A stretch of DNA of 64,000 bases from Syngnathus acus (GCF_901709675.1 NC_051107.1:3286001-3350000), one strand, 5' to 3'. Counted from the stretch's first letter, positions 34,795 through 47,936 are shown. Numbers and translations: made by a program. The notes: a model not told the origin generated them from the letters alone.

Positions 34795-36678
34795 CCAATT
34801 GGGCGATTTTAAATTTGTGGATAAAAAAAGGATTAATTTGAATAAGACTGTTGATGATCTGTTCATTCCAGATGGGTGCAGTTTGATGATGATCAGGCAG
34901 CAAATGGGTTAGTCACAACTGGACGGCTTTTGGACGTATTAATATGGAGACATCATTATATATGTCATTTATCAAGCTGTGATTATACTCTTCATTCATT
35001 GTGGCTAAAGGGCAAAGCAATTTCTTTCTCATCCAGTCGAGAGGGCCGTGTGTTGGGGAAGATGCCGGCTAATGAGCCAAAAACAAATTAGCCAGTCGTT
35101 CTAATGCATTTCCCCTCCTCATTTGCATTTTTAGCACATGCAAACACAAATATGCCGTTGTTTATTCTAGCAGTATAATTACTGCTGACTGAGCGAGAAT
35201 GACGCAAGCGACCTTTTTCGGCAGAGCGATGCCGTCTTCTCGACATGACGCGTTATCGAAAGACGTAAATCGTGAGCGTGGCGGCGCCTGTGAGGTTACT
35301 GACCCTAAATTCCTGGTTTGGAATTCATACTTTTGGTGGGAAGAACTTGATAGCATCAGTTCAGAACCAATAAAACTGTCGTTCCAAGAAAGGTCAAATG
35401 ATCCATCAGCGGCCGACTTGCCTTTGGGATCAATAACAGTTTGGACATAACAAAATTTTTCCTATCAGATGACTATAAATATTTGAATCATGCTAATACG
35501 GCTAATTTTAATCATTTTGTTTTCCAACCATTTTTTTTTTCCGGATTGGTCAAGGCTACATTGAAGTCACAGACTGTTGCACATCTGACAGGCCCTTTCA
35601 AAGTGATTTTTCTTGTTCTTTGGCTTGAAGCGGCACACTTTATTCTAAGTATCTTATAATAAGCAGTTGGCCGACTTGTATACGATTCTGATTATGGTGC
35701 TGGGGCGCTGCTCTGTGTTTTGCTGTTTATCCTGGCCTGCCTCGAGCGTGCCCCGTTGAAATAATGGTGAGCTGGTTAAGTAACGCTGCATGAGAAAGTT
35801 GAGCATTCCAACTCACTCGCCCCTCCCCTTCTTGTTTTTCCCCCCTCCAGCCCGCCTCTTCTTCTTCTGATGTACATTTTTGTATTTCATTTTTCAGCTG
35901 ACAGCAATAATTACACGCTACAACTGTAACTTAAACTTCCATTCTGGTTTCTTACATCTGGAGATATATTTGAGCGGATTTAGCTTGCTGAAAGTAATGG
36001 CAGAAATAAACAGTACGGTCGAGATAAGCAAACAAAGAAATACTTAACCACTTATATTGGAATTTATTCCGTTAAAATAAAAACAACCTTGCTCTCACAT
36101 TACTCTCTAGCCAGATTTGAGGTAGTTAAAAAAAAAAAGTTTTGAAAGGTGTAAAAAGTTTTTCAAGGCAAGGAGCAAATTAAAGTACAAGGAGGGAATG
36201 TGCAGGAGCGAGATATGATTCAGGATTAAGACGGCAAAAGTGTAGAACTGCATAAAGTTCTCTCATTTGCACAGCCGGTCGGGCGCAGGAGCTCTCTCAC
36301 GCGCAATTTCACAGGAACACAGCGTGATATTAACACGGCACCGAGATGATTTTCTATGCCCCGGCAATTCCAAAAATAATACAATACGTTTTCCTTCTTT
36401 TGAGGGAGAACCCAAGTCGGGATATGGGAGGCCATATTGAGGCTAGAGAGTTTGCTCTAATGAGGACAGGCGGGAATAGACAAAGTTATCTGAGCATTGT
36501 ATGAATCCAGAAATTATCGGGGAAAAAAAAAAAAAATGGTTTCATTATGACAACGCACTTGCGTATAATGGCATGAGCATCTGACAGTTCCTGGCCAAGT
36601 CGAACATCGCCATGCTAGATCAACCTCCATCCTCCATTTTTTTTATTATAACTTTTTATTTCCCAGGGACGAGAAAAC
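34795..36678. other. upstream DNA, nothing recognised
   Basis: Mixed-composition, moderately AT-rich sequence. It has an A-run near 36130 and no supported exon or element. Confidence 0.5.
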
Positions 36679-36680
36679 TA

Positions 36681-37085
36681 CCGTATTTTCCGGACTATAA
36701 GGTGCACCGGACTATAAGGCGCACCTTCAATGAATGGCCTGTTTTAAAACGTTGTCCTTATATAAGGCGCACCGGAGTATAAGGCGCACCATTAATGCAT
36801 CATGTCGGATTTTTGATCCAAATCAAATCATTCTTCATTTTATCTTTTTTATTTCAACTTCAGACGCAACAAATTACTTTATAATCACAAAATAATGATC
36901 CATAGTCTTTATGATTCATGATTCATAGTCTTTAGCGGGCCACTTATGATTGATTTCATGACACAATGCTTCGGGCCAGTTTAAATTTCGGAATTTGGTC
37001 CATATATAAGGCGCACCAGACTATAAGGCGCACTTTTGAGAAATATTTCGGTTTTTAGGTGCGCCTTATAGTCCGGAAAATACGG
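36681..37085. mobile_element. TA-flanked MITE copy D (intact)
   Basis: The element begins CCGTATTTTCCGGACTATAA and ends TTATAGTCCGGAAAATACGG, an almost perfect inverted pair, flanked by TA at 36679-36680 and 37086-37087. It is 405 bp, with an interior nearly identical to copy A (for example GACGCAACAAATTACTTTAT). It is the best-preserved member in the window. Confidence 0.9.
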
Positions 37086-37087
37086 TA

Positions 37088-38145
37088 GTCACTGACGTAA
37101 TATCCCGCGGACGAATATTCTCATCAACATTTTATTTAATGAATTTTATTTTATGAACGAGTTAAAAGGCAACAGGTCAGTCATACCACATCAACGAAGG
37201 AAGTCGCATCGTTAAACACAGAGAGGAGGCTAAGCGAGCAATCGACAGCTGCGAGGAGTCCTCCTAAACTTGGCACGCGCACACAAAGTCCTGCCAACCC
37301 TTAATGAAAAGACGTGAAATGAAAAGGGCATTGTGGCAACAGAGTGAGAAAGCACACAAGTCCAAGCAATCGCTCCTTTCATTCTTGACAAAGGGAGTGG
37401 TGAGTCACCTTAAAAAAAAAATAAAAAAAAATCACAAAAATTAGAACCACTTTACAGGACTGTATAATTTACCCAGAATACCTGCGGCCATGTCGTTATT
37501 ATCTCCACGGGCGATTGGGATTGACGCCTAAGACTGAAAAAGGCTGACAGCGGCAAGCCATTCGAGTTTTCCTCTTCTGATAAAACACAAAAAGTTTCCC
37601 CAACCTTTTATGCAGCGCACAGCTGTCGGGAGAACTTTCCTTCTTATCTGCAAGAGGCCTGATAACAAAAATCAAAGAGCGACTCAAGGTTGAACTGTTG
37701 TTTCCTCACTTCCCCTAAAGCCAGTTTCTCTGTCTTTCTATTCCCAGTGTTTTTCTTTTTGAGGAACAATAGAACTTTCATCTGGAAGGTTTCAATTCCT
37801 TTCCATCTGCCGTTTATTGATATTAGAGACGAGAGCCTTCAGATACAGGTCTGGGAAGTCCAGTTGGAGAGAGAAGGCAGAACAGCGGGCCGCAACCCCT
37901 TCATCAATCAAGTCCGAGACGTTCCTGCCGCAAAATATTAAGCCGCACAGGCTCCATTATTGCTATTAGACCGGGAGATGATATAATCACCTCACTCCAT
38001 TGTTTGAAAACATTCGAGGGCAGCAAATCCGCCGTCGAGCTGCCATTATGCACCATTACAAAGCTGGATTCTGAGTTCGAGTCCCAACAATGACCCTATA
38101 GACGGATAATTTCCCGGTTCTGCCACGGTATGTTCACGTTCTTAC
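37088..38145. other. DNA directly 3' of the candidate alternative exon, nothing recognised
   Basis: If the exon at 38146-38259 belongs to nav3, this is its intron. No repeat end or exon was seen. Confidence 0.45.
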
Positions 38146-38259
38146 CCGTTTGGCGTTCAGGTCTTCCTTGGAGTGCATGTTGGGGCTGCCGGCCGGTGTG
38201 ACGGGGGCACTGCGGCTGCCCCCCAGGAACACGGAACGCACCGACGATAGCCACTTCAT
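38146..38259 (-). CDS. nav3: candidate alternative first coding exon of nav3
   Basis: An ATG at 38259 opens 38 codons, MKWLSSVRSVFLGGSR then SAPVTPAGSPNMHSKEDLN and AKR, ending at a strong donor CGG|GTAAGA in phase 0. The frame stops 17 codons past the donor, so it is short. It lies 8.4 kb upstream of nav3 exon 1 on the same strand. Phase 0 would join it in frame to exon 2 (IYTDW...), just as NAV2 isoforms have alternative N-termini at the same boundary (one ends DQKR before IYTDW). The Ser/Pro-rich composition suits a disordered leader. I do not recognise the peptide. It could instead belong to an unrelated upstream gene, or be chance. Candidate acceptors upstream (GTGTCAG, CATTCAG) mean it could also be an internal exon containing the start codon. 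Confidence 0.5.
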
Positions 38260-38780
38260 GATCAAATCAAAACTGAATGCACATGCTGACACGGATCCAA
38301 CGGGCAACAATACACACTAATCTGAAAAGTCGACACGCGGGTAGCCGAGTGACACACAATCCTTCCTCCCCCTCCATCACTCTGCTGCCATCTGTCACTT
38401 TCCCCTTGTCACTCAAAATCTCGCCCCGTCGCTTGATCCAAGACGTTCCGCAGACACGCACATGGCTATCAGGGATTGACGTCGGGGCGTTAATCCAAAG
38501 TTAGCGCTTTGCAAACATGGATGGATGGACGGACGGTCACATGAGGATGGACAAGTCGTTGCCATCAGGGGATGACTCCCTGGGGGCGGAGCTTGGCCAG
38601 AGGAATTAAAAGTCAGAGAGGGAAATGTGTCCCCGGTCTGGCTGCAAGGGGGCACGGACATATGCGACGGACAGGCGCTCGCCCCCCGTCGGTGCCAGCG
38701 ATGGGCACAGGGGGCCGCCCTTAATCTCTTAATCCCCGCTCTCAGGCCGGTTGGAAAGCAAAAGTGGTCTGACAGAAACA
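38260..38780 (-). promoter_or_regulatory. GC-richer DNA upstream of the candidate alternative exon
   Basis: The region is more GC-rich and CpG-containing than the surrounding DNA and includes CRE-like TGACGTCA-half words (TTGACGTCGGGGC near 38478). No TATA box was found in the minus sense. It would be the promoter if the exon is a true first exon. Confidence 0.25.
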
Positions 38781-41036
38781 ATTAGACTGCAGATGAAAAA
38801 TATACATTTTCAACTGGATCTGAAGTGGTAGATTCAAACCGACACCAAAACGGAGATCGGCTGAAGAGGAACGTCAGTTTGATGTCGTTGATTGCTCGAG
38901 ACAGACCGGCATTAAATTATAATCAACAAGTGAATCAGAGTGGAGCAGTTTAGCCTGCGGGCTAGCCTCGGGGCAAAAATATTTGACATTGCCCGATGGC
39001 ATTTTGGGACATATTTATAGCTTGTACCAAGAATCAATTGTAATTAGCCTCCTATGGGATTGTACTAAAAAATAAATAAATGAATAAAAAAAAATATATA
39101 TATATTTTTTTTAATTTAATAAATAAATAAGTAAATGGTTCTTTCATGATAATTGCCTCTGATGGCACGCCAATAAAAACAAGTCGTTTTGATTTTTCAC
39201 ATTCATATTTGTAAGATCATTTCAAGTATGGGATGTACTGTACTGACCTAAAAAAAAAAATGAATCAAGATGAGTCATTTTCTTTTTCCCACAAAACAAG
39301 TTCCCATCATCCGTCCATCTCTGTTCCTAACCGCTGTTGCAATCGTTTAACATTTAAAAGGAAACCGCCAATAAATGGCGAGGCAATAAATCTTTTTTGT
39401 CGCCTCGTAACAAACGCAACATCCCGCATGGCAATGTATGAAAGTTTGCGTGGCGCGATGTATATCACTTCCAACGTGACGATATTGACGAGGCAAACGT
39501 GCCGCCGCCGCCGCCATGTAACGTGTGACCTTGACGAGTAAGAGGAAAGAACCGCTGGTGCGGTGGAGCGAAGCTTGGCCTCAGTTTTTGGATGGCCTCT
39601 CTCATCCGCTGCCAAAAAAAGTTCCAAAGGCCCAACGGGACCTTGAGATGTTTTTGTAATAATTTTTGTTGGAATGAGACAGATGTAAACAATTACAGAG
39701 CTAAAACGCTGTTGATCGTCGAGAGGAAAGCGCTCCCCTTCTGAATTCTCTCCAGAGTTTTGCCATTAATTGACACGCATGCAAAAAAAGCAGCTTTCGT
39801 GACTCCGCCTCCCACCAAATGGTCAGCAATCCCAAAATATAAAGAAAAATCAAGTTCGAATGTTCTATTGAGAGATCCACAATCCGGAAACAACAGACAA
39901 CATAATTTTATTGCGCTTTTAACTTTCCCACCAACCTTTGAACCTTAACAAATGTTTTACTGGTAGCAGTTTCATTCCGCCAACCAAAAACAGCTTGGCA
40001 GACTCGAAAAGTTGCACGATATAGTTTTAAACATGTGGTTGAGTGTCCTTTTGTGCATCTCCGAAACTTAATGGATTTTTAAGTGACTCTGGTGATTTTT
40101 GTGGGCACCCGAAAAAACCTCAGTCGGAGCAAAAAGCCGCTGCAGGAATTAACTTTAGGTGAATCATCATCTTTTGATCATTGGAAGGGATTCCCCCTTT
40201 TTGCGATTCGTGACTCTTTTAGCTGTTTATACGGCGGGCAATTGGCAATCAATCAATAAAGAACAAAAAAAATTGGGACATCTGTTGCGGGTTTTGGTTA
40301 GCTAGCTCCAAGCTAACTGACTTTTTATTGAAACCATGAAAGGCTGAATTTGGTGTTGCGATGGGAAAAAAATCAAAAGGGAATTAAAAAAACATCATAA
40401 AAATGATTTCGTATCCACTGGTCACAAACAATCAGATTTGATGTCAGTGTTGCGCCAAGGCAACAAAAGGACATGAAAGCTGGATTTTTTTTTTTTAATT
40501 TAAGAACAGACGCTGTCATTAAGTGCAGCGGCAATGCCGAGAAGGAAGCCGATGTTGGTCTGACAGACCGCTGTCATGAGGTCACAAGACTAAACAAGGA
40601 CAAACCGCTCACTGAAAACTATCCAACTACTGTTGGAAAAACATCTGTTGTTTTGCAACACGTTTTTTTTTTTTTTTTTCCCGTCTTGTTTGCTTTGAGG
40701 TGGTATTAAATTTGAGATCCCGAATGCGGAGGTCCGACGGGCATTTTGGTTGGTTGCAGAAGTTTCCCAGCTGCGGGTCGAAGCCGTCGGACCCGCACTG
40801 GAAAGGCTTTAAAGCGCCGTTTGCGGGGTCACGGCTGGGAAGTTGGTAAGAGCCATGCCGATGGAGACGTTGCTCGGGAATTGTGGTTTCGATTTTCCAC
40901 TTTTTTCCCACAATGTGCGTTTGCCTTTTTAGATTCTGCGTTTCAGCTGAGAGAGTAACTTTTTTGACTGAGTCTCAACAGGTCGGGCGGGGCTCTGGAT
41001 CATCGAATCTATGTTTAGTCTATGAATAATTACACA
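38781..41036. other. upstream DNA, nothing recognised
   Basis: An AT-rich tract lies at about 39067-39135, with T-runs near 40485 and 40664. Open frames around 39.2-39.7 kb lack domains. Confidence 0.5.
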
Positions 41037-41038
41037 TA

Positions 41039-41335
41039 CCGTATTTTCCGCACTATAAGGCGCACCGGATTATGAGGCGCACCTTCAATGAATGGCCCAT
41101 TTGAAAACTGTGTCCATATATAAGGCGCACCGGATTATAAGGCGCACCTTCAATGAATAAAACTTTGTCCATATATAAGATATATACATTTGGCCCGCGG
41201 GCCGGACTTTGGACACGCCTGCTGTAGTGGCTCAATATTGGTCCATATATAAGGTGCACCTGATTATAAGGCGCACTGTCGGTTTTTGAGAAAATTGGAG
41301 GTTTTTAGGTGCGCCTTATAGTGCGGAAAATACGG
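41039..41335. mobile_element. TA-flanked MITE copy E
   Basis: The ends are CCGTATTTTCCGCACTATAA and TTATAGTGCGGAAAATACGG with flanking TA at 41037-41038 and 41336-41337. The interior carries TTTGGCCCGCGGGCCGGACT, a stretch like the subterminal part of the hAT elements in this window, so the MITE may have captured or been inserted by hAT sequence. It groups with copies B and C by its GCAC/GTGC ends. Confidence 0.87.
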
Positions 41336-41337
41336 TA

Positions 41338-44000
41338 TATGGAGGCTTATCTTCTTAATAATTATTCTGTATGCTGCAGGAGAACCCCCCAAAAAAATAA
41401 TAGCATGGCTCACATAAAAGTTTCACAAAATCTAACAAAAAACATACAAAAACCAAAGCAATATTTCTTGTAGGAAATAATGTAAATGCAATTAATCTGT
41501 TCCGTGCACCCAGGTATAGTAACAATAATAGTATTTTATTATATAATACAAGAAATATAAAATAACTATGAATTTACATTCATTTAAAATAAATAACTAA
41601 TGATCATTTTATAAATTGTGTAAAAAGGGTTCAACTGATGTCACGGGAAATTCCAGATTTTTTTTTTTCCCCCCCAACAACTCAATGCAATAACAAGCCT
41701 CAGTGTGCTAAGATAATTTTCACCAGACTTTTTAGACCACATAGTGTCTTATCTAGCAGTCACACTGGAACTATTGTTTGTTTATTGAGAGCGATTATTG
41801 AATAAGCCACCATCCAATCAAAATGTTCCAAAAGACAAAAGTAATAATAATAATTACAACAAGGACAGTACATAAAAGCTCTTAAGGTTTGATTGCGCAA
41901 GCCTTCCAGTTGTTATCTGCGGTTTGTTACACGTTCATTTTGCGGCTGTCCTTCGCTGAACCGCCTGAGTGAAAATGTCAACAAAACGCCGGCCAGAATT
42001 CTTCCTGCAGGCAACGACTGATGAGAGGAAAAATGATTCTCTGTAGTAGCATTTTTTTTTTTGTTGCTAGCTTTTCTATAAACCAGCCAGCTTTCTTAAG
42101 TGGTCATAAGAGAACGTATCGGGATTCGAGAGTGTATTTTTAAGTTATGGTTCCTTTGTGTGCACGGACTCACATTGTTCTTTGGTGAAATGAATGGAAA
42201 ACAAACACACGCTGACCTAAATACAGCAGCGGCCATCCTCTGTTCTGCTGACCAACGGCAAATTAAAAAAACTCCCAAAACAAGCAACTGTTTGCATTCA
42301 AGTGAATATTTTTGAATTTTAAAATACATGCGAATGAGTTGATCCTTGTTGCCTTGTCAACAACGCCTGACCCAAATATTGACTCCACAATGACTTTTGT
42401 CACATGTTCGCCGTATGGAGGGAAAAAAAAAAAAGGCCTGCAACTCATTTATTGCCTTGGTTTAATTATTTGTTTTCAGTTGTAGGACTTTCATACTTCC
42501 TCATTGTCTCCAAATTCCCATTTCACAATATTGGCGTGAAGGATAATTCATCACGCTGAGTGCATTGGATGCATTTGGTGGCATGGATGGCTGCTCTTTG
42601 AGTGATATGCGGGAATCTGATTACGGGTAAGGTTGAGATCGGTGCCAAGTCACCACAAACACACACCTCATGTGTGTAAATAGAGTTTTATCTGCCTCCA
42701 AATTCATTCCGGCACACCTGACTGGCGATTCAAGGCTCATTCCCCTTTCCCGACCGGAGATAATGAAGCCCAAATTCCAATTTAATTTCCGATTTTTTTT
42801 TTCCGCTTCTGTAAGCCCTCTGTTTGTCCGCTGTGTGATCCAATTAACTAAGCATACGTCAAAGCAGAAAGTGCAGAATAATAGTGCTGGGTGGCTAATT
42901 TGATTTTAATCAGAAAACACAAACATAGGGCTTGACGGGAGATTTTTTTCCAGTGCCATTCAAGCACGACGGTCCCTTGACTCATTTAAAAATAAGATAA
43001 TCAGCTCATGGATGACATCACGGCAGCACAAAAAGGAGTCAGAAAAGCTTGGAGGTGGGACGAGGGAGGGGCGAAGCGTTTCAAAATATGACCGAAAGCT
43101 GCATCCTTTCCTCACTTCCTTTAATTGTACTCAACGATAGCCCCAGATGTGTAATTGTCTCACCCGTCAACAGATGGCAGTGTTCAATCTAGGAAAGCGA
43201 GCATCCCTCACCTCCATATTACCGCCGTTTAGCAGCTCTTAGCCCGTGAGACAAGCGTTAAGGAATCAAGCTGGTGCTTCCGAAAAAGAAAAAAAGGCTG
43301 CAGGGGACACAACAGACTTATGAGGAAAAGGATGCGCTCTTAGGAGACAGACGGAGGAAGTGGAGGAGAAGGGCGCCACAGATTGTGCATGCCGAGGAAA
43401 AGGTCAGCTGCCTCCTCAGCGCTTCTCTTCGATCAATTGCGACGATACGGTGGCCTGGATAAAAATCCAGCCCCGGTATATATTTAGGGGGGATGTCGAG
43501 CGGTTCAACTTTGGATCCCTGTGGGGGCAGAGAAGCTCTTACGGAAGAAGGCGACGGATCGGGATAGCGGAGAACACGGCGAGTGCGCTGAAGCCGAAAT
43601 CGAAAGAAAACGAGAAAATGATATCTGCTAAGCTTAACTTAAATAAGAAACAGTATTTTTTTCTTTTTACATATTTACCCTTCCAGTTCAAACTATTTGA
43701 ATCAATTCCTGACCAGATTTCATTCAACGCTGCCCTCCCACCCACTCACTCACTCCGCACTGCAAAGTTGCGAGTAAATATTTCGGTTTGACCAGCAACA
43801 ACCGCAAAACAATCCCCCTCAGTATAAAACATGCGGATAATAGCGTCTCCTTGATGGTCAGGTTACGGCGCCAAAACTACAAACTACAAAAAGTACAGTG
43901 TGTCCTACATTTTCAACAATTTCACACCGAAGGAGGATAGGCTATTTATTTGCATTTGTATGTCTATTTTGAGAATCTCAGTTACGTTTGACATAATTTG
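41338..44000. other. upstream DNA, nothing recognised
   Basis: AT-rich around 41.4-41.9 kb and more balanced later. A TATATATTTAG word with GC-rich flanks occurs at 43478-43490, but no gene follows. No supported exon. Confidence 0.45.
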
Positions 44001-44079
44001 GATGGGTAAATAATTCACAAAATTAGCTGGAAAATGAATCAAGTCTGAATACTAAATATATATTTTTTAATTTTCCATT

Positions 44080-44142
44080 TCCAATTTCGCGGACCATCTG
44101 CGATACTGTCACGGACCACTACAGGGCCGCGGACCACAGTTT
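44080..44142. mobile_element. decayed hAT end
   Basis: The segment reads AATTTCGCGGACCATCTGCG, then TGTCACGGACCAC and GCCGCGGACCACAGTTTGAC. This is the pattern of another common fish hAT terminus. The boundaries are approximate. Confidence 0.4.
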
Positions 44143-47100
44143 GACAATCCCTAACCCTGCCCTACACTAAAAGTTTTTTTTTTTGCTGACTAATCACTCA
44201 AATCTCAATTTTAAAAAGTACAACGATGACTCGAGAAAAGACAGGAGTGGGAAATCTCGTTTTTTGCCGACATCGCTACGTTTTTCGGAGAGAGGAAATG
44301 TGCCGGTTTTGCAGGGTTACAATTTACACCGTGGTCTCCGTCTCGCATTCCAAGTTCGTGACCCGCCTTCCCATCAAGCCACTTTTTTTTGACTTGCCTC
44401 TAATTTGACGGGCTTTGTATTTTGGCTTAACCGTGCTTTGGGCTAGTTTTCATTGCCCTTGTTATTTCAGCGGAACTAACAAAACGCATACTTAACTTGT
44501 CACTACTATAAAGCCTGAACGGTCTTCTTGCAAAAAAATTTGGGTGAAAAAAAGTCAAACATCCAGTTTGATTAAGATTGCAGAGCTGCCTGGTGGAAGG
44601 AACACAGTGTATAATTTATAGCTGCTCCGTGACATTGGGAAAAAAAAAACCTCAAATAGCATACCAATTAAGTTATTTTCTCTGGGTTTCGAATGCCCCC
44701 GTGATTATTTAGGATGGAGGTGGTGCAGGGAGGTCCGAGACCTGGAGATGCTCTCCGACCGCCGGCATCTCGGGTTATTCCGAGACGTCGGCTGTGTTTG
44801 TGTTACTGGGTGTGCGGGACTTTGCTTGTGTATCTTCGAACGACGTTCTCGCCTTGTCTAAACACAAGTCGCCGTTAATGAGGGATCCCGGGGGGGGTGG
44901 GTTGTCGGTGTCTTTTGATTGACAGCCGCTGACACGGTGCAGATGTGAGAGGATAGGAGAGTGATAAAGAAAAATGTGGATGTTGTTGGGGAGCGGATAT
45001 TTCATCGTCCTTGGGCTCGAGTTCCAAACGACCATTTTGTTGCCAGACGGGGGGGTGGGGGAGCGGCAGACTGTAGCCTCACGTGATTCTTGGCGCAAGT
45101 GTTTGCCGGCTGCCGTTGCCAATCTGGGCTGTGTCAGGAGAGCCACCTTGAGGGAGGAGGGGGGGGTGGGTATTTTTGCAACCTACTGGGAGTCACAGAT
45201 GGGACGCCATTCGATTCATTGATTCGTGTTGACCTGGTGGCGGTTTGTGGGCGGTCTGACACCAGACTTCATTCACAAGATCGATACGAATCGAGCGGAA
45301 ATGTTTCGGTCCCCCGTGTGGCGGCGGAAAGCTAACAGGAAGACAGAGAATGAAAAGTGATGGTTTCACACTACATTTCTGTGAGGAAGGGGGCGGAGCT
45401 AAATAAGCGGGAGGTGAGTGCAAGCGAGCCGAACCGCCGTCCCGGGACCATTAAGGGCGAGACTATATTTTCATTTGATATTGTTTCAAGCTTATTTATG
45501 GCTTGTCGAGCATACCTGCAGAAGCACTTTGCGCCGACGGAGGTGAAAAGCTCCATTGATGCTAGATTAGATGAAATATGGAGCTGTCACACAGGGTGAC
45601 CCCCAATGAGAAAATGGAATCGTATTATAGCGTTTCCTCGTACGACAAGTTACGATTGACCGTGACTTAGCCAGTAAAGCCGAAAAAAAAAAAAAGGATA
45701 TCGGCGACTTTACTTTTCCTCCTTGTGTCACCTTGCCCTATATTCTTCAAGCCAAAATGTCAAAGCGGCTCACCTTGGCGCTGCCCACGGGGGGATGCGG
45801 GCGATGGCATTTTGTCAAAATGACAAGCGGGGAAAGTCATTGTAAATTCCTTCAGACAGAAGCAAGCGGAGAGGTCAGCGTTCATCAAAGCGACAATGCT
45901 CTGTTGTGCTTCGCATGACCCTCACACTTCCGGAAGGTGCACCCCCACAGCTATTCCTAAAACCCACCACTTTTTTTTTTTTACCCCGTCACACATCATG
46001 AATTTAAAACACCTTCCATACAGACGTGATGTTAACCTCTCTGTACAGCAAGCTGCTGCCATATCTTCTCATGCGTGGCCTGTGATCTATCCAGCAGGTG
46101 GTTAACTTGGGGGGTGGCAGAGGCTTGCTCCCCAATGGTTGCGACTGAGCAAGCACAACCCTGGAGATTAAAAGCTTAAGTGAAACACAGAGAACCTGCA
46201 GTAGGTCAGCGGCGACATGCTCGGAGAACACGTTCGACATCCCTCCCAGTGCTGCAGCATCACCTGTGGCGTGCCGGCGTTCCTCAGATGTGTAATCCAA
46301 AATGTGGATTCTTCAAATGAGCTTATCTGGAGGGATTTTTTTTTTTTTTTTTTTTTAAATATATAATACCATACAACAGAATCCTTTCCTACTTCAAAAA
46401 TCGCAAAAGGCAGCAGGGGGTGCAGAGGCTTAAAATAAATAATCCTCTCATAAAATTCCCACACGGGAGGAAGTCAAGAAAACAATGAAAAGTGCGTTAC
46501 AAAATTGTACAGGGTGAAAGCTTAAGTGACCCCCCCCGAGTGTTTTAACAAATCCCCGACATGCTCGACAACAATCCTAAGTGCTGCTTGAAAACCTCTC
46601 GAGGTTGAATTCTGATCAAGCAATCTGCCTAGCAACAATTAAAATCAAACTACAACCAAGCAGAATCAAATTAATGTAATATACCCTGAATATGTAATAC
46701 TCAAATTTTTGGCTTCAAAAGTGGAGCGGAGCCGTGGGTGGCAAGCGAAGACTGCTCTTAGTCACAGTGGAAAATTGATTGCAAATGGGGAGGGAATTAA
46801 GGCAAATTGAAATGACATCATTACGGAGCTTATCTCAGGCCCGGGAGCCACACAGGAAGCGCTCATTTGTTTAAACAGTCAAAATGAGACACTGAGGACA
46901 AAGCGGACCAAAAAATGTCACGACGCTAATTGTGTTGTTTGTTTGATGACGGAGACGGGGAATTGAATGATTGGATTCAAAAATGAAATCGCATTTTACC
47001 GAAAAACGGGACCGCTAAAAAAAGCTCGGAAATAAATGTCTATTTCCTAGCCGGAATAAAAAAATGCAATATTTGAACACAGACCAGATCGGTGAGGTCA

Positions 47101-47496
47101 AGGACAGTCCACGTATTCATCTTGAAAAAATCCGAGTGAGCTTTTTAATCCTGCCGGCTTTCGACTAAGACACCTGATCCCACTCGGTACCTTTTTTGGG
47201 TGAGAGCAACTTCAGCTCCTCTTTAGAAGACGAGCCTCGGAGATTCATGCATAGACATCGATCACGCCTGTTGTCAAGGCCGCGTTCCACCTGAACCCGG
47301 TGACGAGCCGTCAGCGCTGCACCTCGCTCTTCACGCTAACTGTTGTTGAAGAGCAGCTTGACATGTAAAACCCCGTTGTTTTTTTCTCTCAGCATCTCCC
47401 TGACAGGCGGAAAGCCATCAAAAAACACTAAAAGCCATCATTTCTCCGTAGTCTGGAAAAGTTAGTTAGGATTTTTTGACTTGGGAAAAGAAATGC
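44143..47496. other. upstream DNA, nothing firm
   Basis: There are GC-rich patches at 44.7-45.4 kb and a T21 run at 46336-46356. Open frames of about 100-120 codons (for example 44775-45146, minus) show no recognisable domain. Confidence 0.45.
46336..46356. repeat. poly-T tract
   Basis: A run of 21 thymines. Confidence 0.95.
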
Positions 47497-47540
47497 ACCC
47501 ATTCACTACCATTGACGAGAAAAGACGTCAAAAATCACAT
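47497..47540. mobile_element. fragment of TTAA-type palindromic mini-element
   Basis: CACCCATTCACTACCATTGA followed by CGAGAAAAGACGTCAAAAAT matches the left arm of the family. No right arm is seen and the TTAA edge is mutated. Confidence 0.65.
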
Positions 47541-47916
47541 TGTGCTGGAAAGTCAGCAAGGATGAACTTGAGAGTGACTGGACGTATCGCAAGGACACTT
47601 TTGAAATGTAATTAAGATTAAATGTATTCATTAGTTGGCCGTAAAAGAGGAAGGTCAACTGGAATGAAGGATAAGGACAGAAGACAGAAGGATCCATGCG
47701 GACTAAAAACTGGTGCTGATTTGGGAGTTGCTGAATAAATAATGATGGTTCAACTTCCTGTTCCATGTGGACCAGACAATCAAAACACAAAAAGAGGAAA
47801 GACTTAAGTCAGGACAACATCTGACAGTTCCTGGCTGAAAAACACACTGCATTTCAGAAGACGCAAAAAAATACGAGTCGAGGCTTTCTCTTCGTCATCA
47901 GTATTCCGAGGTGGAA

Positions 47917-47936
47917 AAACCTGCAATTGCAGGTTT
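47917..47936. repeat. perfect 20-bp palindrome
   Basis: AAACCTGCAATTGCAGGTTT is its own reverse complement. It has no loop, so it could be a dimeric protein site or chance. Confidence 0.8.
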
